DNA of 64,000 nt from Zhengitettix transpicula (GCA_037074705.1 CM073593.1:57231501-57295500), one strand, 5' to 3'; shown: positions 48,016-60,811, counted from the stretch's first letter. Numbers and translations: made by a program. Notes: generated by a model not told the origin, from the letters alone.

Positions 48016-48840
48016 TTTCCTTTTATCAAAAATGCAGTGTATTGATAAATACAGCGACAATGACTTATTTTACATATTTAATCGTATCGTAATTTGCGCA
48101 ATTGGTCTCGAACTTTGGAGTACGGGGTGGAATAACGTGACTCGTATATTTTAGGAACTAATTTCCGTGTCTTATTTTGCGGTTACTCTTTTCGACTTAG
48201 AACTTTCGCAAACCCTATCATCTCGATTGATCGACTCAGCTGCAGTGGGTTGGAAATTGAGCATAATAATGATTCTACTCCACTACAGAAAATTTCGGTG
48301 ACGAAATGTAATCAATAATTCTCTGTTATCGAAAGCTTATGTGTGTTCTATTCCTAAATATCATGTCGGCGCTGAAATGGACCCATTTTTGTGCACTGAA
48401 AGAGGTACAAAGGAAAATGGTGGAGATCCTGAGCAACGACAATCAGAAATTTTTCGACCATCGTGGTGACTCAAGGGTGTGCTACTTTCAATGCGTCCAC
48501 TAGTGATTTACAGCTACAGTATTAGATACTTTATTTTTTTTTGTTGACTTATGGATGTAAGGTTCCAAAAGTGAAGTGTGGAAAATTTTGAATAGCGGAG
48601 AATTAAATTTACAGACAAAATAAGGGTGCCGGAAGGAGTTTTTTGGCCACGAATATTATACAAGTCATAAAAATTTGTACTGGAATATTCAGGGCGATTG
48701 AACAGTCATTTAGTGGGGTGAAAAATATTACGGAAAGACAGAGATCACAGGACATGATTAAGGATGTTTTTAATTGTGTGATATTATGATATAGAGCTTC
48801 AATCCATTCTCGAAGCTGAAGAATAAAGCGAAAATAGTTA
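48016..48840. repeat. Tandem unit, copy 2 (825 bp, with 160-bp extra segment)
   Basis: Same unit as its neighbours except for 160 extra bases (48341-48500) between GAAAGCTTAT and TAGTGATTTA. These two flanks are directly joined in copies 1 and 3. Without the extra segment it is 665 bp. Similarity to copy 1 is high along the whole length, pointing to recent duplication or gene conversion. Confidence 0.92.
48341..48500 (+). pseudogene. Mariner transposase C-terminal fragment inside tandem copy 2 (M3)
   Basis: One frame is open across all 53 codons (48342-48500) and stops at the first codon after the segment. It reads L-F-L-N-I-M-S-A-L-K-W-T-H-F, then KEVQRKMVEIL, then F-F-D-H and SRVCYFQCV. 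This follows the end of mariner transposases just after the catalytic block: LFP-K-[ML]-K-x-x-L-K-G-x-x-F, E-[VI]-[QK]-x-K, then F-x-x-x-W-x-x-R-x-x-x-C-[VI]. The expected Trp in the last block is lost. The segment is exactly 160 bp, has no flanking duplication and no inverted repeats, and is absent from copies 1 and 3. Either it was captured in copy 2, or it is original and was deleted from an ancestor of the other two. Confidence 0.68.
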
Positions 48841-49490
48841 TTTCCTTTTATCAAGAATGCAGTGTATTGATAAATACAGCGACAATGACTTATTTTACAT
48901 ATTTAATCCTATCGTAATTTGTGCAATTGGTCTCTAACTTTGAAGTACGGGGTGGAATATCGTGACTCGTGTATTTTAGGAACTAATTTCCGTGTCTTAT
49001 TTTGCGGTTACTCTTTTCGACCTAGAACTTTCTGCAAACCCTATCATTTCGATTGATTGACTCAGCTGCAGTGGGTTGGAAATTGAGTATAATAATGATT
49101 CTACTCCACTAAAAAAATTTCGGTGACGAAAAGTAATAAATAATTCTCTGTTATCGAAAGCTTATTAGTGATTTACAGCTACAGTATTAGATACTGTCGA
49201 CTTATGGATGTAAGGCTCCAAAAGTGAAGAGTGGAAACTTTTGAATAGCGGAGAATTAAATTTACGGTCAAAGTAAGGCACCGGAAGGAGTTTTTTGACC
49301 ACTAATACTATACAAGTCATAAAAGTTTGTACTGGAATATTCAGGGTGATTGAACAGACATTTAGTGAGTTGGAAAATATGACGGAAAGACAGAAATCAC
49401 AGGACATGATTAAGAATGTTTTTAATTGTGTGATATCACGAGATAGAGCTTCAATCCATTCTCGAAGCTGAAGAATACAAGCGAAATAAG
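48841..49490. repeat. Tandem unit, copy 3 (about 650 bp)
   Basis: Starts TTTCCTTTTATCAAG and is somewhat more diverged than copies 1 and 2. It lacks a T-rich stretch near 49196 that copies 1 and 2 have. The array ends near 49490 where similarity stops. Confidence 0.9.
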
Positions 49491-50517
49491 TGGCACTTAC
49501 ATGACTCCACACCCAAATTTTACAGTTACAATGGTTCGAGGCTTGCACAAAGTGAACATTTCCTTTTCCTTAGATTGCATAAGAAGTGCCGAGACCGTCT
49601 ATTGTTCCGTATCCGGCTATCGGAACGAATCGATTCGACCATCCTTCATTGTGCTCATTCCGTCATGGCACGCGCGTCGCCTCATTTTTGCAACAATGGG
49701 CACCTTTATTCGCGTCCTGCGGGGAGAAACCGTCGATCAAAAGTTTCTACACATGTCGCGGTCACGCTGGGATATTAAATCGGAATTAAATTCCTACTGC
49801 GGAAACAAAACAGAGGGAGAGAGAGAAATTTTCTTCTATATTGGACTTCAAAATTTTCTCTTTGAGACGGATTATAACGCAGAGTTCTATTGAAACTGAA
49901 ATGACATTGCGGACATTGCTCAGCTATTGTGGAGTCAATTGAATACAATTAAACAAGAGCTTCCCGACACAGCTGGTAGAATCAAAGCGTAAGTTGATTA
50001 CGATCTCAGCAGGGCGTCATACAGTGAACCCTCGAGTAGATGCTTATCCAGGAAGAAGAAAGTGGAGTTTTCCCTCTGACGGCGCTGAAAGTGGCACTGC
50101 CACGTAAGCCAAGCTCTGTCAACCCAAGATATTCATCTGGGACAAACTACACGCCCAGAAGAAGTGCTGGAGTTGGTCGGAGAGATTTGTACAGTGATCT
50201 TTATATGGAAGCAGCCATCTACGTAGAAAAGAAAACAGGAGTATGGTTTAAATCATGGTGTAGAAAATGTGCATTCAAGTGAACCCCCTTCAACGTTTTT
50301 ACATACAAAACTGAAGGATTGGGGTAAATTTTGTCATAGTAACGAATACATGGCTCAAATCTTGATATAGATACTTTAACATCTGATTCTGATATTTTTT
50401 TGGAAGCTCTCATTTAAAACTTTAGAGCACTTTGTATATAGATTAATTATGTATGTAAGTGGACTATGAAGACGTAAAAAGTGGAATACTTCTGATGCTT
50501 TGTAAAGTCAAATTATT
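49491..50517. other. GC-richer region with 130-codon frame (49501-49893, plus), unassigned
   Basis: The frame begins at an ATG directly beyond the tandem array and shows no domain, signal peptide or similarity that I recognise. A second short open stretch (about 49893-49984) precedes a GTAAGT that could be a splice donor. The region differs from its AT-rich surroundings and may be a remnant of an element or a non-coding exon. Confidence 0.35.
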
Positions 50518-50605
50518 ATGGACACCGCACAAACAATTTAGTCCATACCGGCATAGGCAGAGGGTGGGAATGAAAAGGTCTTAATAAAATATCCGAGTTG
50601 TGTTA
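50518..50605 (+). repeat. Family D dispersed repeat, copy 1
   Basis: CAATTTAGTCCATACCGG, GCAGAGGGTGGGAATGA and TTAATAAAATATCCGAGTTG occur in the same order at 51930-51998. Ends are undefined and no protein is encoded. Confidence 0.65.
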
Positions 50606-51075
50606 TTAGACATTGTTTCCATCGTGAAATTTATTTTAGGATTCATAATGTTCATCTGTATGAAAAATCACCAACAAATCATTAATATATGTAATTAATA
50701 GCTCTGGGGTTATCGAAGATGTATTTTTAACTTGAGGGTTTTTAAATAAGTAGTAACGTTAGATTGTTCATTCAGGATGATTATAACAAAAAAGTTGAAA
50801 TCACTAAACCGATTATTTAATAAAATTAAAAACTTGGAGACTGTTTATGATTATTTCTGTACATCAAGATATATTTATTAAATTTCGTACTGTGGAAATG
50901 GGACAAAAGCGTCCTTATATATATAAATAAGAATATACAAAAGTGCGAGAGTTCGATCAATATATAACAAATTAGAAAATTAAATCCAAAAATGAGGCAT
51001 ACATATTTGAGGAATTTATGCGGAAAAAAAATAGAAACTAAACGAATTTTAAATTATTCTTTTTTAAAAAAATAA
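50606..51075. other. AT-rich DNA, nothing recognised
   Basis: No supported feature. Confidence 0.6.
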
Positions 51076-51083
51076 GAAAATGA

Positions 51084-51360
51084 AAAATACTTTTTTTTTG
51101 GGCAACAGGCTACATGAGGGTAATCCACGTTGGGCAACTCCCCTTTAATAGCATAGGAAGGGATTTGAAAGGGGGGATGCGGAAGGGTAGGGGAAGGTAG
51201 CCAAGGGTTAACTAGGGCCCCCGGGCTATATTTTAAGGATCCTACCCGGCATTCGCCTAAAAGTAATGCAGGGAAAACCATAGAAAAACCTGTATCAGGT
51301 AGATCGGGCATTGGGTACTTGTCCCACGCCCTTCCGATAGCGGGAGAGGAGTTTGCTGTG
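51084..51360 (-). repeat. Family A retroposon, 5'-truncated copy A6, 8-bp duplication
   Basis: Minus-strand copy with its A-rich tail at 51090-51099 (T-run on +) and truncation at the GTTTGCTGTGG block (51351-51361). GAAAATGA occurs at 51076-51083 and 51361-51368 and fits a target-site duplication. A frame crosses the copy but runs through the tail into unique DNA, so it is incidental. Confidence 0.82.
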
Positions 51361-51368
51361 GAAAATGA

Positions 51369-51925
51369 TAACATTTATTTAATACAGAACATTTTTACAC
51401 ATAAGTGAGAGTTTCATTGAGAAATAAGTATTTTTTAAAAAATATGAGAAACTGATAAATATTTAAAGTAACCATTAATGCAGAGAAAAAAATTTAAAAA
51501 AATTATTATAATCTTGTTACAAGTAAGTGTACATTTTCCTGGACGTCAGCGGTAGAAATAACAGCGAAACGTTCTTTGTCGAGGAAAACAAGACCTAAAT
51601 GAGTAATATTCTCAACACTACACTTCATATTGAAGTTTAAATTTCAATGAAATTTGAGTCATTAATCAGTATTTAGTGTTGAAACACACAGCCAGTGAAG
51701 AAAAGACCAACAGAGAGAATTCATCCGGACAGAACGACTCGAAATAAGGATCACGTCCAGGAAGCGGGATCACCAAGACTGATGATTGAGAAACCGAAAC
51801 CGTCTGCTTAGTTCAACAGCAGAGAGACTTTTGTTTTAATATTCATGGTTTTGGATGAGAACCGGAAAATAGGAAACCAAAAAGAAGAAGAAGAAGACAC
51901 CACACAAACGTTGGGGATAAAACAA
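51369..51925. other. AT-rich DNA; possible broken family H-like motif near 51535-51575; (AAG)n at 51881-51897
   Basis: CTGGACG ... ACAGCGAAACGTT (51539-51576) recalls the ribozyme arrangement, but the first box is altered. A short AAG run lies at 51881-51897. No gene. Confidence 0.4.
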
Positions 51926-52000
51926 ATACAATTTAGTCCATACCGGGATATGCAGAAGGAGGGAATAAGAAGGGATTAATAAAATATTCAAGTTGACCAA
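51926..52000 (+). repeat. Family D dispersed repeat, copy 2
   Basis: Matches 50518-50605 with a few substitutions: ACAATTTAGTCCATACCGGG, GCAGAAGGAGGGAATAA and TTAATAAAATATTCAAGTTG. Confidence 0.65.
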
Positions 52001-55000
52001 AACTGGTGCATTCTTTCCGGGGTTGATAAGATGATTGGTGCATTCCACGGGGATGTTTAAGATTAACCAACTATGAAAAGACTTCTACAAGGCTGTGTGA
52101 AAAAATGATGCAGAGAAATATAGTTAAAGTGACACTATTAAGAGAAGAGGGTGGAACAGTTTTTAACCATCCAATACCACTCATTCCGACGGTTTTCGCT
52201 CTTAATTTTAATTGTTCATAATTTCCAGTGATCATCAACCAGATAGATAGTACCACGAGTGGGATTTATTCTGCTTTCGAAATCTTTATGTTGTTTCTCT
52301 GAGGGCAGTTCCTTGCTCCTGTTGTTGAAACTACAATATATATTTATAATCAACTTTGGAGGTTAATTCATATAATATGCGTTTGTTAATGACTTAATAA
52401 TTTTTATACTGTACAATATTTTAAATTTCGGTAAATAAATTGCTTCGATATTAGTATTTGAATGGAATTATTCTTTTTCCAGTCTAATCTGAGAAATACG
52501 TCATTAACTTCTGGCTGTCGGTTGTGGTGACTAGACAAATGTGAACAGATATAATTTTTTTTTATGTATGTGTAGCCTATTAATATTAATTCTGTTTATA
52601 TGTAATTTATCTACTGTACATTTGTGACGAATCCTATTTCCTCATTAGAGGGCTAATGGTGAATAAATCTATCTATCGGCTAATGTAATATATGATAAGG
52701 ATTTTTGTTGTTGTAGTTTCTTAAATATGTCATTAATTAGGAATCGTGAGAAACGATTTATGAATAAAGTAATTCCATACCTCGTTTATTACAGTAAACG
52801 AAATTGCGTTTGCAGATTCTAACAACGTCAACATCACTGCTTAATTACCCGGAGAGCCAGATTTCGACAAGAAATATCCATTCTGACAAAAGGCTCTTAA
52901 AAGGAGTGTGGTTAAAATGTATCCGTGACAAGGGTCATTTATCTTGAGCATCGTAATGGACAGCGAGGAGCGTCGCTGCGTAGTTTGCCAAGATCGGACA
53001 CAACTTATGTCTAAATCTAGAAATGTTGGAAGCTATCATTACTAACTACTTGTTGTGGATCTAAAATCTAATTGACTTACTCAGGCCACAAAACAGATTA
53101 AATCCGATACAATAATTCCAGAAAAATATAGTTTCAAAATAAATGCACAATAAATTCATCTTAGAAGTAGATTGAGTGACGAATACGAATACACGTTAAA
53201 AATAATTTTTTGAGCCGGACCACAGTAGGAACGATGGAGCCTGGAGGGCTAAATTTTTTTCTTTAATAAAGTGAACCGGACCAAGTCTATTTTAATTCTA
53301 TTTTCCTGCTACGAAAAATAAGATATGCATTTATTCAAAAAATTTAATTTTATTATAACTGATAGATGTTTTACGGTGTTTGTATTATATCCCAAATGTT
53401 TTTATCAGTCACAATCTATAACAAGAAATCTAATAAATAAATTAGAAAATATTTAATTACCTGAAGCTTGTGGCAACATTGCCATTATCATCTGTACAAT
53501 GTTGCGAAGAGTTAAAGAAAATTTCAAAATAAAATATTTTAGCAAATTCGGCATTAGGTTTCTTGTTTTAAAAGGCGGCTGTTAAAAACATACGGGAAAT
53601 AATACGAACACATTAATATTTTCAAATTTCTAACACTGGTTAAAATTATGTGTAAAATAATGCGTATATGGAATAATATAGAAAAAATACGGTTTCTTAG
53701 TTAGAGAACCATTAAATAAATTGAAAATTATCTGAGATTATTAAAATATAATAATATTAGAAAAATAAATTTTAATGAAATGTTAGAACTAATTTATATA
53801 AAATATAGGCCTATATCAAATACGACGTTGATTTCGAAAATTGGGATCTCTACAGATAATGACAATGCAATTAAAGGAGAACTTACAAAATAAATGATAA
53901 AATATCTACATTTTATGTGACGGTGTATAAAATCCACATATTCAATATCATTTATGTGCTATTAAAATAATTTTCAATCCGTAATAAAAATCAACAAAGA
54001 AATAGATTTTAAGTTTTATGGGAATTTTTTTGACTGTATGTCAACAAGAACTATGCAGAAATTATTTCTGAATATGGAGGAAGTAAAGGACGAACAATCT
54101 ATAAAATCAACTGTACGCTCATGGGTCGTAGATGAAGAACTTATATTAATATAAATAGGTAGGAATGGGATTTTTAAGAAGCTGCGTTGCTTCCTTATGA
54201 AAAACACTTATTGGTGTTAAATTTTCAATCCATATAATTGTTTCGTTGTAACATTTCTCAAACGTTATTCGTACAAATATGGTTCCGACAACATCCCAAC
54301 ACTGTAATACCGCAGAGTTGGATATCCCAAATTTAGTTACATTAACTTTATATGAATGACTGCGATGACAAAATAGACGTTGATGTGGTTTTGTTTTCAC
54401 GCTGATGAAGAGCACATTGGGATATACATGTCTAAGGTAGAATTATTTACCGAACCAACTTTAAAAGGTATTCTACGGGAATTTCAAACAAATCATACAA
54501 GTAGTCTTGCGTTTTTGTTTAGACAGATAAGAAGAGAGACGCGGAATCATTAACACAATATTTTAGTGAGCGATACCAACAGAGACAAAGTTGGCGAAGA
54601 GGCGATTTCCGCTCTCGTCTAGTGAAAACATTTGCTTTCGCAGATACGCGCCACTTCCGCATTCGATACTCACGCCTCGGGTTACGCAACTTCTCTCGCA
54701 AACTCGAAAATTACCTAAGCCCCGAGATATCTGGCAATATTATAATCTGCTTACGAATTCTCGTAAATCAGACAATTCCATAATAAATAGATTTGAAATA
54801 TTTCTTAGAATAATAATAATTTTTTAACATAAACTAGGAGATACTTCTCCTGGTCCTTTTAAATGTTAACCTTCAGATTTAAATATTGCATTAAAAATAA
54901 GCGTTTCATCAATCTTCAATCAAATCAATCTCAATTTATCTATGCAATCTGTCGTTGAATGACACTCAATAAACAGTACAATTTTAGACTCATTATCGGC

Positions 55001-57519
55001 GACATAAAATGTGCACACTGCCTCTAATACGTCGAGAGTATATTTATAATAATTCCTCGCTTATTATTGCAGATGTAGGAATTTATAAATAAAATAGAAA
55101 TTTGCTTAACTAAGCTGAATAAACACTTTACTTACTTCAGTGTATTGTATTTTTAAGATTTAATCTATTTATCATAACAAATACCTGAATTATTACACGG
55201 TTATTAAAGGTTAATTATGTTAAACTCAAAATTAAAACAATTTTAAGCAACAGCATATTAATTATAAGTTTATTAATAAACCATGGTTTCGTAATTTATA
55301 TAAACATAATAAATATCTATTATATAACAGTAAGGAGCCTAAACAAGGGTATAATAAACATCGACATATAACAATAACTACAGATAACTAAATACAAATT
55401 ATAAAACCACCAACACAAATAAATATTTTAAAACACTAAAAAAATAATATATTTATAAAAAACTATATTTATATACTTACAAATATACTTTTTAAGAAAA
55501 AATGTAAGACGTATGTCAGTTCACTTCAAATAGTTTCATATTTAATGTGTAAATATGATTATGACTATGTATTCGAAAGCTTATTATGCTTCTGAATCTG
55601 CATCTGGAATTGGACTGTACGTGGTTTTCTTTAATCTCCAGAAATTATTAACAGTCTGTTTAAATATAATGGAAAAATTTTGTATATAATTCTATATTAC
55701 ACATTATTCGATTCCAGAGTATACTTTCTCGATCTATCAGATTAAGACATATTCTGAACAATTTTATGTCCTTCTCCATTAGAATAATAATCGATACGTT
55801 CAATACATTTAATGCCATAATTTTTTCGATTTAAAAGCCCTCCGATTCTATTCACGTGGCACGATATAGAAAGGTTTTCGTGCCAATGGACGTACTTAGT
55901 TAAAAATTTATAGACTATTTTCTAGACATTTTAAAATTTATTTTAGTATTTGTATAAGTTGGAAATTATTGTAACCCAGTTAATATATATATTCTTTAAT
56001 TATAATGTTTGTATATGCCAAAATAATTTTCTTTAAAAGGATGTTTGGTGAGAAAAAGAATATGTTAGTTCAGAGTTATAGAGAAAAACCAGTAATATAA
56101 TTTTTTATGGATATAAATTTTTTTCGTTAATATTGTTACTTGAATCATAAAGGCAATGCGATAATATGGAAGTACATCTGATTTAAAATTAAATTATAAT
56201 TCGTAATAAAATACGTGTTAAATTAAAAATATGAATATAGCTGTCACAGATCTAAAATTAATTTCTATTTATAATTTCGAAAATTATACGAATCAAATTC
56301 ATCATCATAATTAAGTGTATTTTTTAATAATAGATTTAATAGTAGATATTTAATATTACTTTTATGTTTATTGAATTTTTTAATTCAAATTTATTTCATC
56401 GACAACTATTTTTAATTTATTTGTAAAATTAAAGTCCCCTCGGTGAAGGTGTTACAAAAAATAAAAAATAATAGCATTAGAAGTCTGGCATTTTTATAAA
56501 TTGTTCAGTACCTTATACAAAAATGTTTTACAAATGCGAATTCGAAATTATGATAATGAAAGGTCATACACCAGCACAATAATATATATATATATATATG
56601 TTGTGGTAATGAAATAGAAACGTAATTAATTAATGAACAAGATTTTGGGACTTGCATTGTCGGCGGCGAAAACATAAGATTTGTGTACAAGAATATGGGG
56701 CTATAATGCTTGCTTGCTGTGTGTATTGTCGACATTGCTGGACGCGCGGAACTTTAGTGTTTTTTTTTGGGAGGCAAAGCAGGAGGTAGTCAGAAAACTC
56801 AGAAAGAGTGGCTTTGGAAGCTCAGATGAAAAAGTTGTAAGAGCGCGTTTCTGGGAGTCACCAGGATACAGGGCTGAATGTATTTTGTTAGACCTAGAGT
56901 GTGTTAGGAGTCGCTGGTTTCCAGTCTCCAGTCTACAATTCGCAATGGTTGTCTGATGTTGCGAGAAACACCAGTTAATTACATGCTCAAATATATCAAG
57001 CTAATGTGCAGTAAATGTTGAGCACGTAACGAGAGAACTGCAAAACAATTGGTGTGGTCAAATACAGGGAGCAGGAAGTGTTGTATGTGGAAACAATAAC
57101 CACAAGTAAATTCAGTGAAACATGGCCTGTATGTGAAAGTGTTTAACAATGATCGAGTGTGTGCGAGCCCCTTTTTCGCACAGCAAAACGTTAAGGTAAA
57201 TTAAAGAATTTTTTTTGTAAACCTAACTGTAAATGATATTTATCGTCAGATTTCAGATTTCAATATTTCACTGATTGCTTAAATTATGAATTTTCTCACT
57301 TTGTAAATTTTAAATGTTTGTCATAAATGTTATTCATTGGAGGCCCGATCAAGCCGTGGAATATTATCAAGTTTTTACCAACATTTAACTTAATTTAAAT
57401 GATGATAATAATTTGATTTTAATACATTAACTTTGTTGTATATTGTAAACTCTGATCTTTTTATTTAAAAGCCAATCATTTTAATTTGCTTATATAAAAT
57501 TGAATGTAATTTTGAATAT
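52001..57519. other. Mostly AT-rich; GC-richer patches 52830-53010, 54520-54740 and 56640-57190
   Basis: Short frames in the patches (60-91 codons) have no recognisable domain. GGTGCATTC occurs twice close together near 52007-52050. A small (AT)n run is at 56582-56598. No gene supported. Confidence 0.5.
56582..56598. repeat. (AT)n microsatellite
   Basis: Short uninterrupted AT run. Confidence 0.9.
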
Positions 57520-57735
57520 TACTTTTGGTGCCTCAACTTGGGCTTCAATTTAAATTAATGTTGTATTTATTACATTTTTGTGCTCCAACATGAGGCTTAT
57601 TTTAATCATTTAAAAGTAATTATTACATTTTGGCAACTTAATGTGCAAATTAACATGAAAATTATTTGAAATTGTAAATGTAAATAGTACATTTTGACGC
57701 TCCAACGTGGCGATTTAACTGTGATTTATCGTTTA
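57520..57735 (+). repeat. Degenerate minisatellite, about four units, with PBS-like core
   Basis: Units beginning near 57520, 57571, 57622 and 57688 share T-T-T-T-G followed by a core like GCTCCAAC-TG-GGC and an AT-rich remainder; spacing is 51, 51 and about 66 bp. The best units read GTGCTCCAACATGAGGCTTA (57577) and GACGCTCCAACGTGGCGATT (57696). The core resembles primer-binding sites of some LTR retroelements (TGGCGC-CCAACGTGGGGC). No LTR or polyprotein fragment is visible, so the link is weak. Confidence 0.45.
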
Positions 57736-60700
57736 TTACTACAATATATATACTGAGAAGTGGTATAAGAGGTTTATTTTTCCGACAAATGGAAGAATTG
57801 AACAGAAGTCTATCGAGAAAGGAGATGTGGTGTGCATCGAACGGAAAACTACAATGGTCAGAAGGTATTGCGTTTTGCACTTGAGGCTGACGCCGACAAT
57901 GAAAACAGGTAGATCCGCTCTGGTATGTGCTGCTTGGACCTAGTGGTCACCTACATTGTGCCATCACGAAGGGCCGATTCGTTCCGAGTGGGTAACACCT
58001 TTCCAAAGTGCAGACAGAAGGAGAGCTGTAAAAAAAGAGGCTTCGATCGGCAAAGGGAGCCGCCCAGAGGGACACTTAGGTCCAAGACGTTCCAACATGC
58101 GTGAGGAGTGTCGTTCTTGGCACCTCAAAGAGGAACGAACTTAGTGGAAAACTACCCCTAAGTGGCTTATTCAGACTTTCCACAGAGTTGTGGAAGGCTT
58201 TCCTTTCGGTCACGAACACATTGTAATTTATGTTTTTTTTTATTGGATCCCATTGGATTCGCCAAACACAATTAATATATATTTCCGATTATGAAGAAAA
58301 TTGTTATGAAATACCTGGGATTTTCGACCCAAATCGTTAAATTTTCACTCAGAAGACTGCCTATATGAGTATTAGATGTTCCAAGAGACCCAACATTTTC
58401 CCATTCATAACATACAGATTGGTGTTCTGACGTTTACATTCAGATTTTCAGTCGATCAAATATACAAGGAACAAGAGTCGTTTTTTAAATATATAATTTC
58501 TGCTGTATTAACTTTCGAATCAGTATGTGAGAGCCACCTAGTGACCGTAGATTTGACGTAAAATACTTACGCACGGTCCAACTGTGTAATTCGAGGGTAA
58601 AAAACCAAATTTCAAATTTGTTTGCTCGTAAATAGGCTAGAAGATTTAATTGCGAATGCTGCAGTGTGAGATCGTGGATCTCTGCCTGATTCAAAACGGA
58701 GAAAAATCCAAGGGACCTATTTAAAAGTTGAACAAGTAAATGAAAAAACTATGGAAATGCCGAACGTTTAAAACTTTGATTATACTGTCCTCTATTTTAA
58801 AATGGCGGAGAAGTGCATAAAAATGTGAAAAATATTAATGTATAATAGATTAAGGGACCAAAACAGTTGGCATGTATTCCAGGATATATTAACATATTTA
58901 ACACGTACGTACGAGTTAATCGGGGCTGCCATTTCCAAGCAACATTTTCATTTGGAAATATTCTAGAGCAGCTTCGTTTATTTTTATGTGCCACTTTTCG
59001 TTTTTATATTATTGTTTTGAATTTATTTGTTCAATTTATATGGCAGCGCTGCTCGTTTCTTACGTGGTCAGGGGCTGTAAAAAATAGTTAAAGTTTGGAG
59101 AAAGAACTGATGTCAACCTATTGGGACATGTTGAAAAATTTATTTAGAATTGTTTTGCAAAATATTTCCCTGATAATCTAAGGAGCGTTTTGGAAGCCCT
59201 TCAACAATTTTCTCTCACGCAAAGAAAAAAATATATATAAGAGATGTATAAAATATTTGACAGTTACAAAACGCATTCGTAGGTGAAGATATACGATTAT
59301 TTGTTTAATCAACTGAATTAGTACATGTTTGAAACAAAGTGGTGCAGAAACTGAGCAATACAACAGCAGAAAATAATCAAACTACAAATGAATGAACAAA
59401 ATCGATAAATTCCGGTAGTCATGGAAATGTAATTAATTTAAGCCCCGTATGGGTAGATTTAATTGAAATTGTTTTAAATCTGTCTTTTTTAAAAAGCAGG
59501 TTTCGACTAACCGCTCATAACTTAAAAATTTAAAATTATTTGCTACACCGTTACAGTATATATGCGTAGTAATTTTTGCTGCAAATGAGATTGATCCTCA
59601 AAATTTATAACAAATAAATAATAAAAATTACGGTATAAGACGTAAGCCTCAGATATTCTGTAATTTGTCCTGACATTCAAAACAATTCATTTAACTGAAA
59701 ATAATCGTTACGCCCTTTGTATGATTATTATTTGTTTAATGAAAGGAATAAAAAACATGAAGAGAGGAAATACAATTATTTCCTACTTGCCTCTAAATTT
59801 TATGTACGAATTGTATACAAAATTATTAATATCTGTGGAACCTGAAGAGGACTAAGCGTCGTACAATTAATATTTGTTGATAAACATAAATTTCTGATTT
59901 AAGTCTGTATAATTATTTATTAATACATTTGATCCTATTCGGTAATTTTCTTCCTGCTGGAAGATTTCCCTTGAACATTGGTGCAGATAATATATTCCAA
60001 TTGTTTATTTATTTGCGTCTTTACCAACGTCAGACGTTTTCGTGGCCTATATTTCATTTTAAGTTTGGAATGAATATTTTGGCTCCTCTTACGACACATT
60101 TCAGTAGATTGTTCCGGTTATGTTGGTTATTATACCGAATGTTATTGTTGAGACCGCGTCCAGTTCTAATGTCGTCGTTGGTTCCGTAGGAGATTCTGTC
60201 AATGACCGGTGGTGCTTGGATGAAAAAGTAAAGCAAGTGGCCTGTGATTTCCTGCTGCCCAGAGCGACCGGTTGCGTGTCCGCTAACCAGCTCCCTGATA
60301 TTCACTTTGACCGGTCTCATAACCTCCACCTACATCTAATACTGATAAATCTGACGTCTTCAACAAGCTGATCGCTTATTAATCCATGGGAACTGGGATG
60401 CGACTTCCTTAATGAGGACTGCGCCCGTGGGCTCGTAGACGCAGGTCGTTTCCCAGACTTTTTTGTTTTGTTTTGAGGTACTCAGGAATGTACTCGGTGC
60501 TTCGCATATATTTCATATTACCTAATTCTCGATGCATTCTTATTTACTTTATATTGTTATCTTAAAAGTGCATTAAAATTACGAAAATTATACGTCAATT
60601 GGCAGAGGCAAAAATCGTTCTAGTTCTTTGATTTTTTGGAATGATAAATGTTGCCATTTAGTGGAAAATTAAAAGTAATAATCGTCTGATCCATTTGAAA

Positions 60701-60811
60701 ATTAAATTACGCCGCCCTTATATTAGAAAAATAAGCTGCCTCAATGAGCGATAAATACAGTTTAAAAAGTGTATAAGAGCCAGCTGATTTATAAGAATTG
60801 CAAATTGAATA
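57736..60811. other. No gene seen; GC-richer patches 57880-58200 and 60110-60460
   Basis: Short frames in the patches (62-91 codons) overlap on both strands without recognisable domains. ACCTGAAGAGGACTAAGCGTC near 59839 resembles the first half of the family H motif but lacks GAAAC. The rest is AT-rich. Confidence 0.45.

Noticed and set aside
47784..48029. 81-codon frame shared by tandem units 1 and 2
   Set aside because: Starts at TTG; conservation is explained by recent duplication and no domain is recognisable.
49501..49893. 130-codon frame after the tandem array
   Set aside because: No known domain. Overlapping frames on the same strand are also open, as expected from composition rather than coding.
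51535..51580. CTGGACG ... AACAGCGAAACGTT, hammerhead-like
   Set aside because: The first box differs from CUGANGA at several positions and the stem pairs poorly; kept only as a possible relic.
51778..51806. CTGATGATTGAGAAACCGAAAC
   Set aside because: Both boxes are present, but the linker cannot form a stem II, so it is probably chance.
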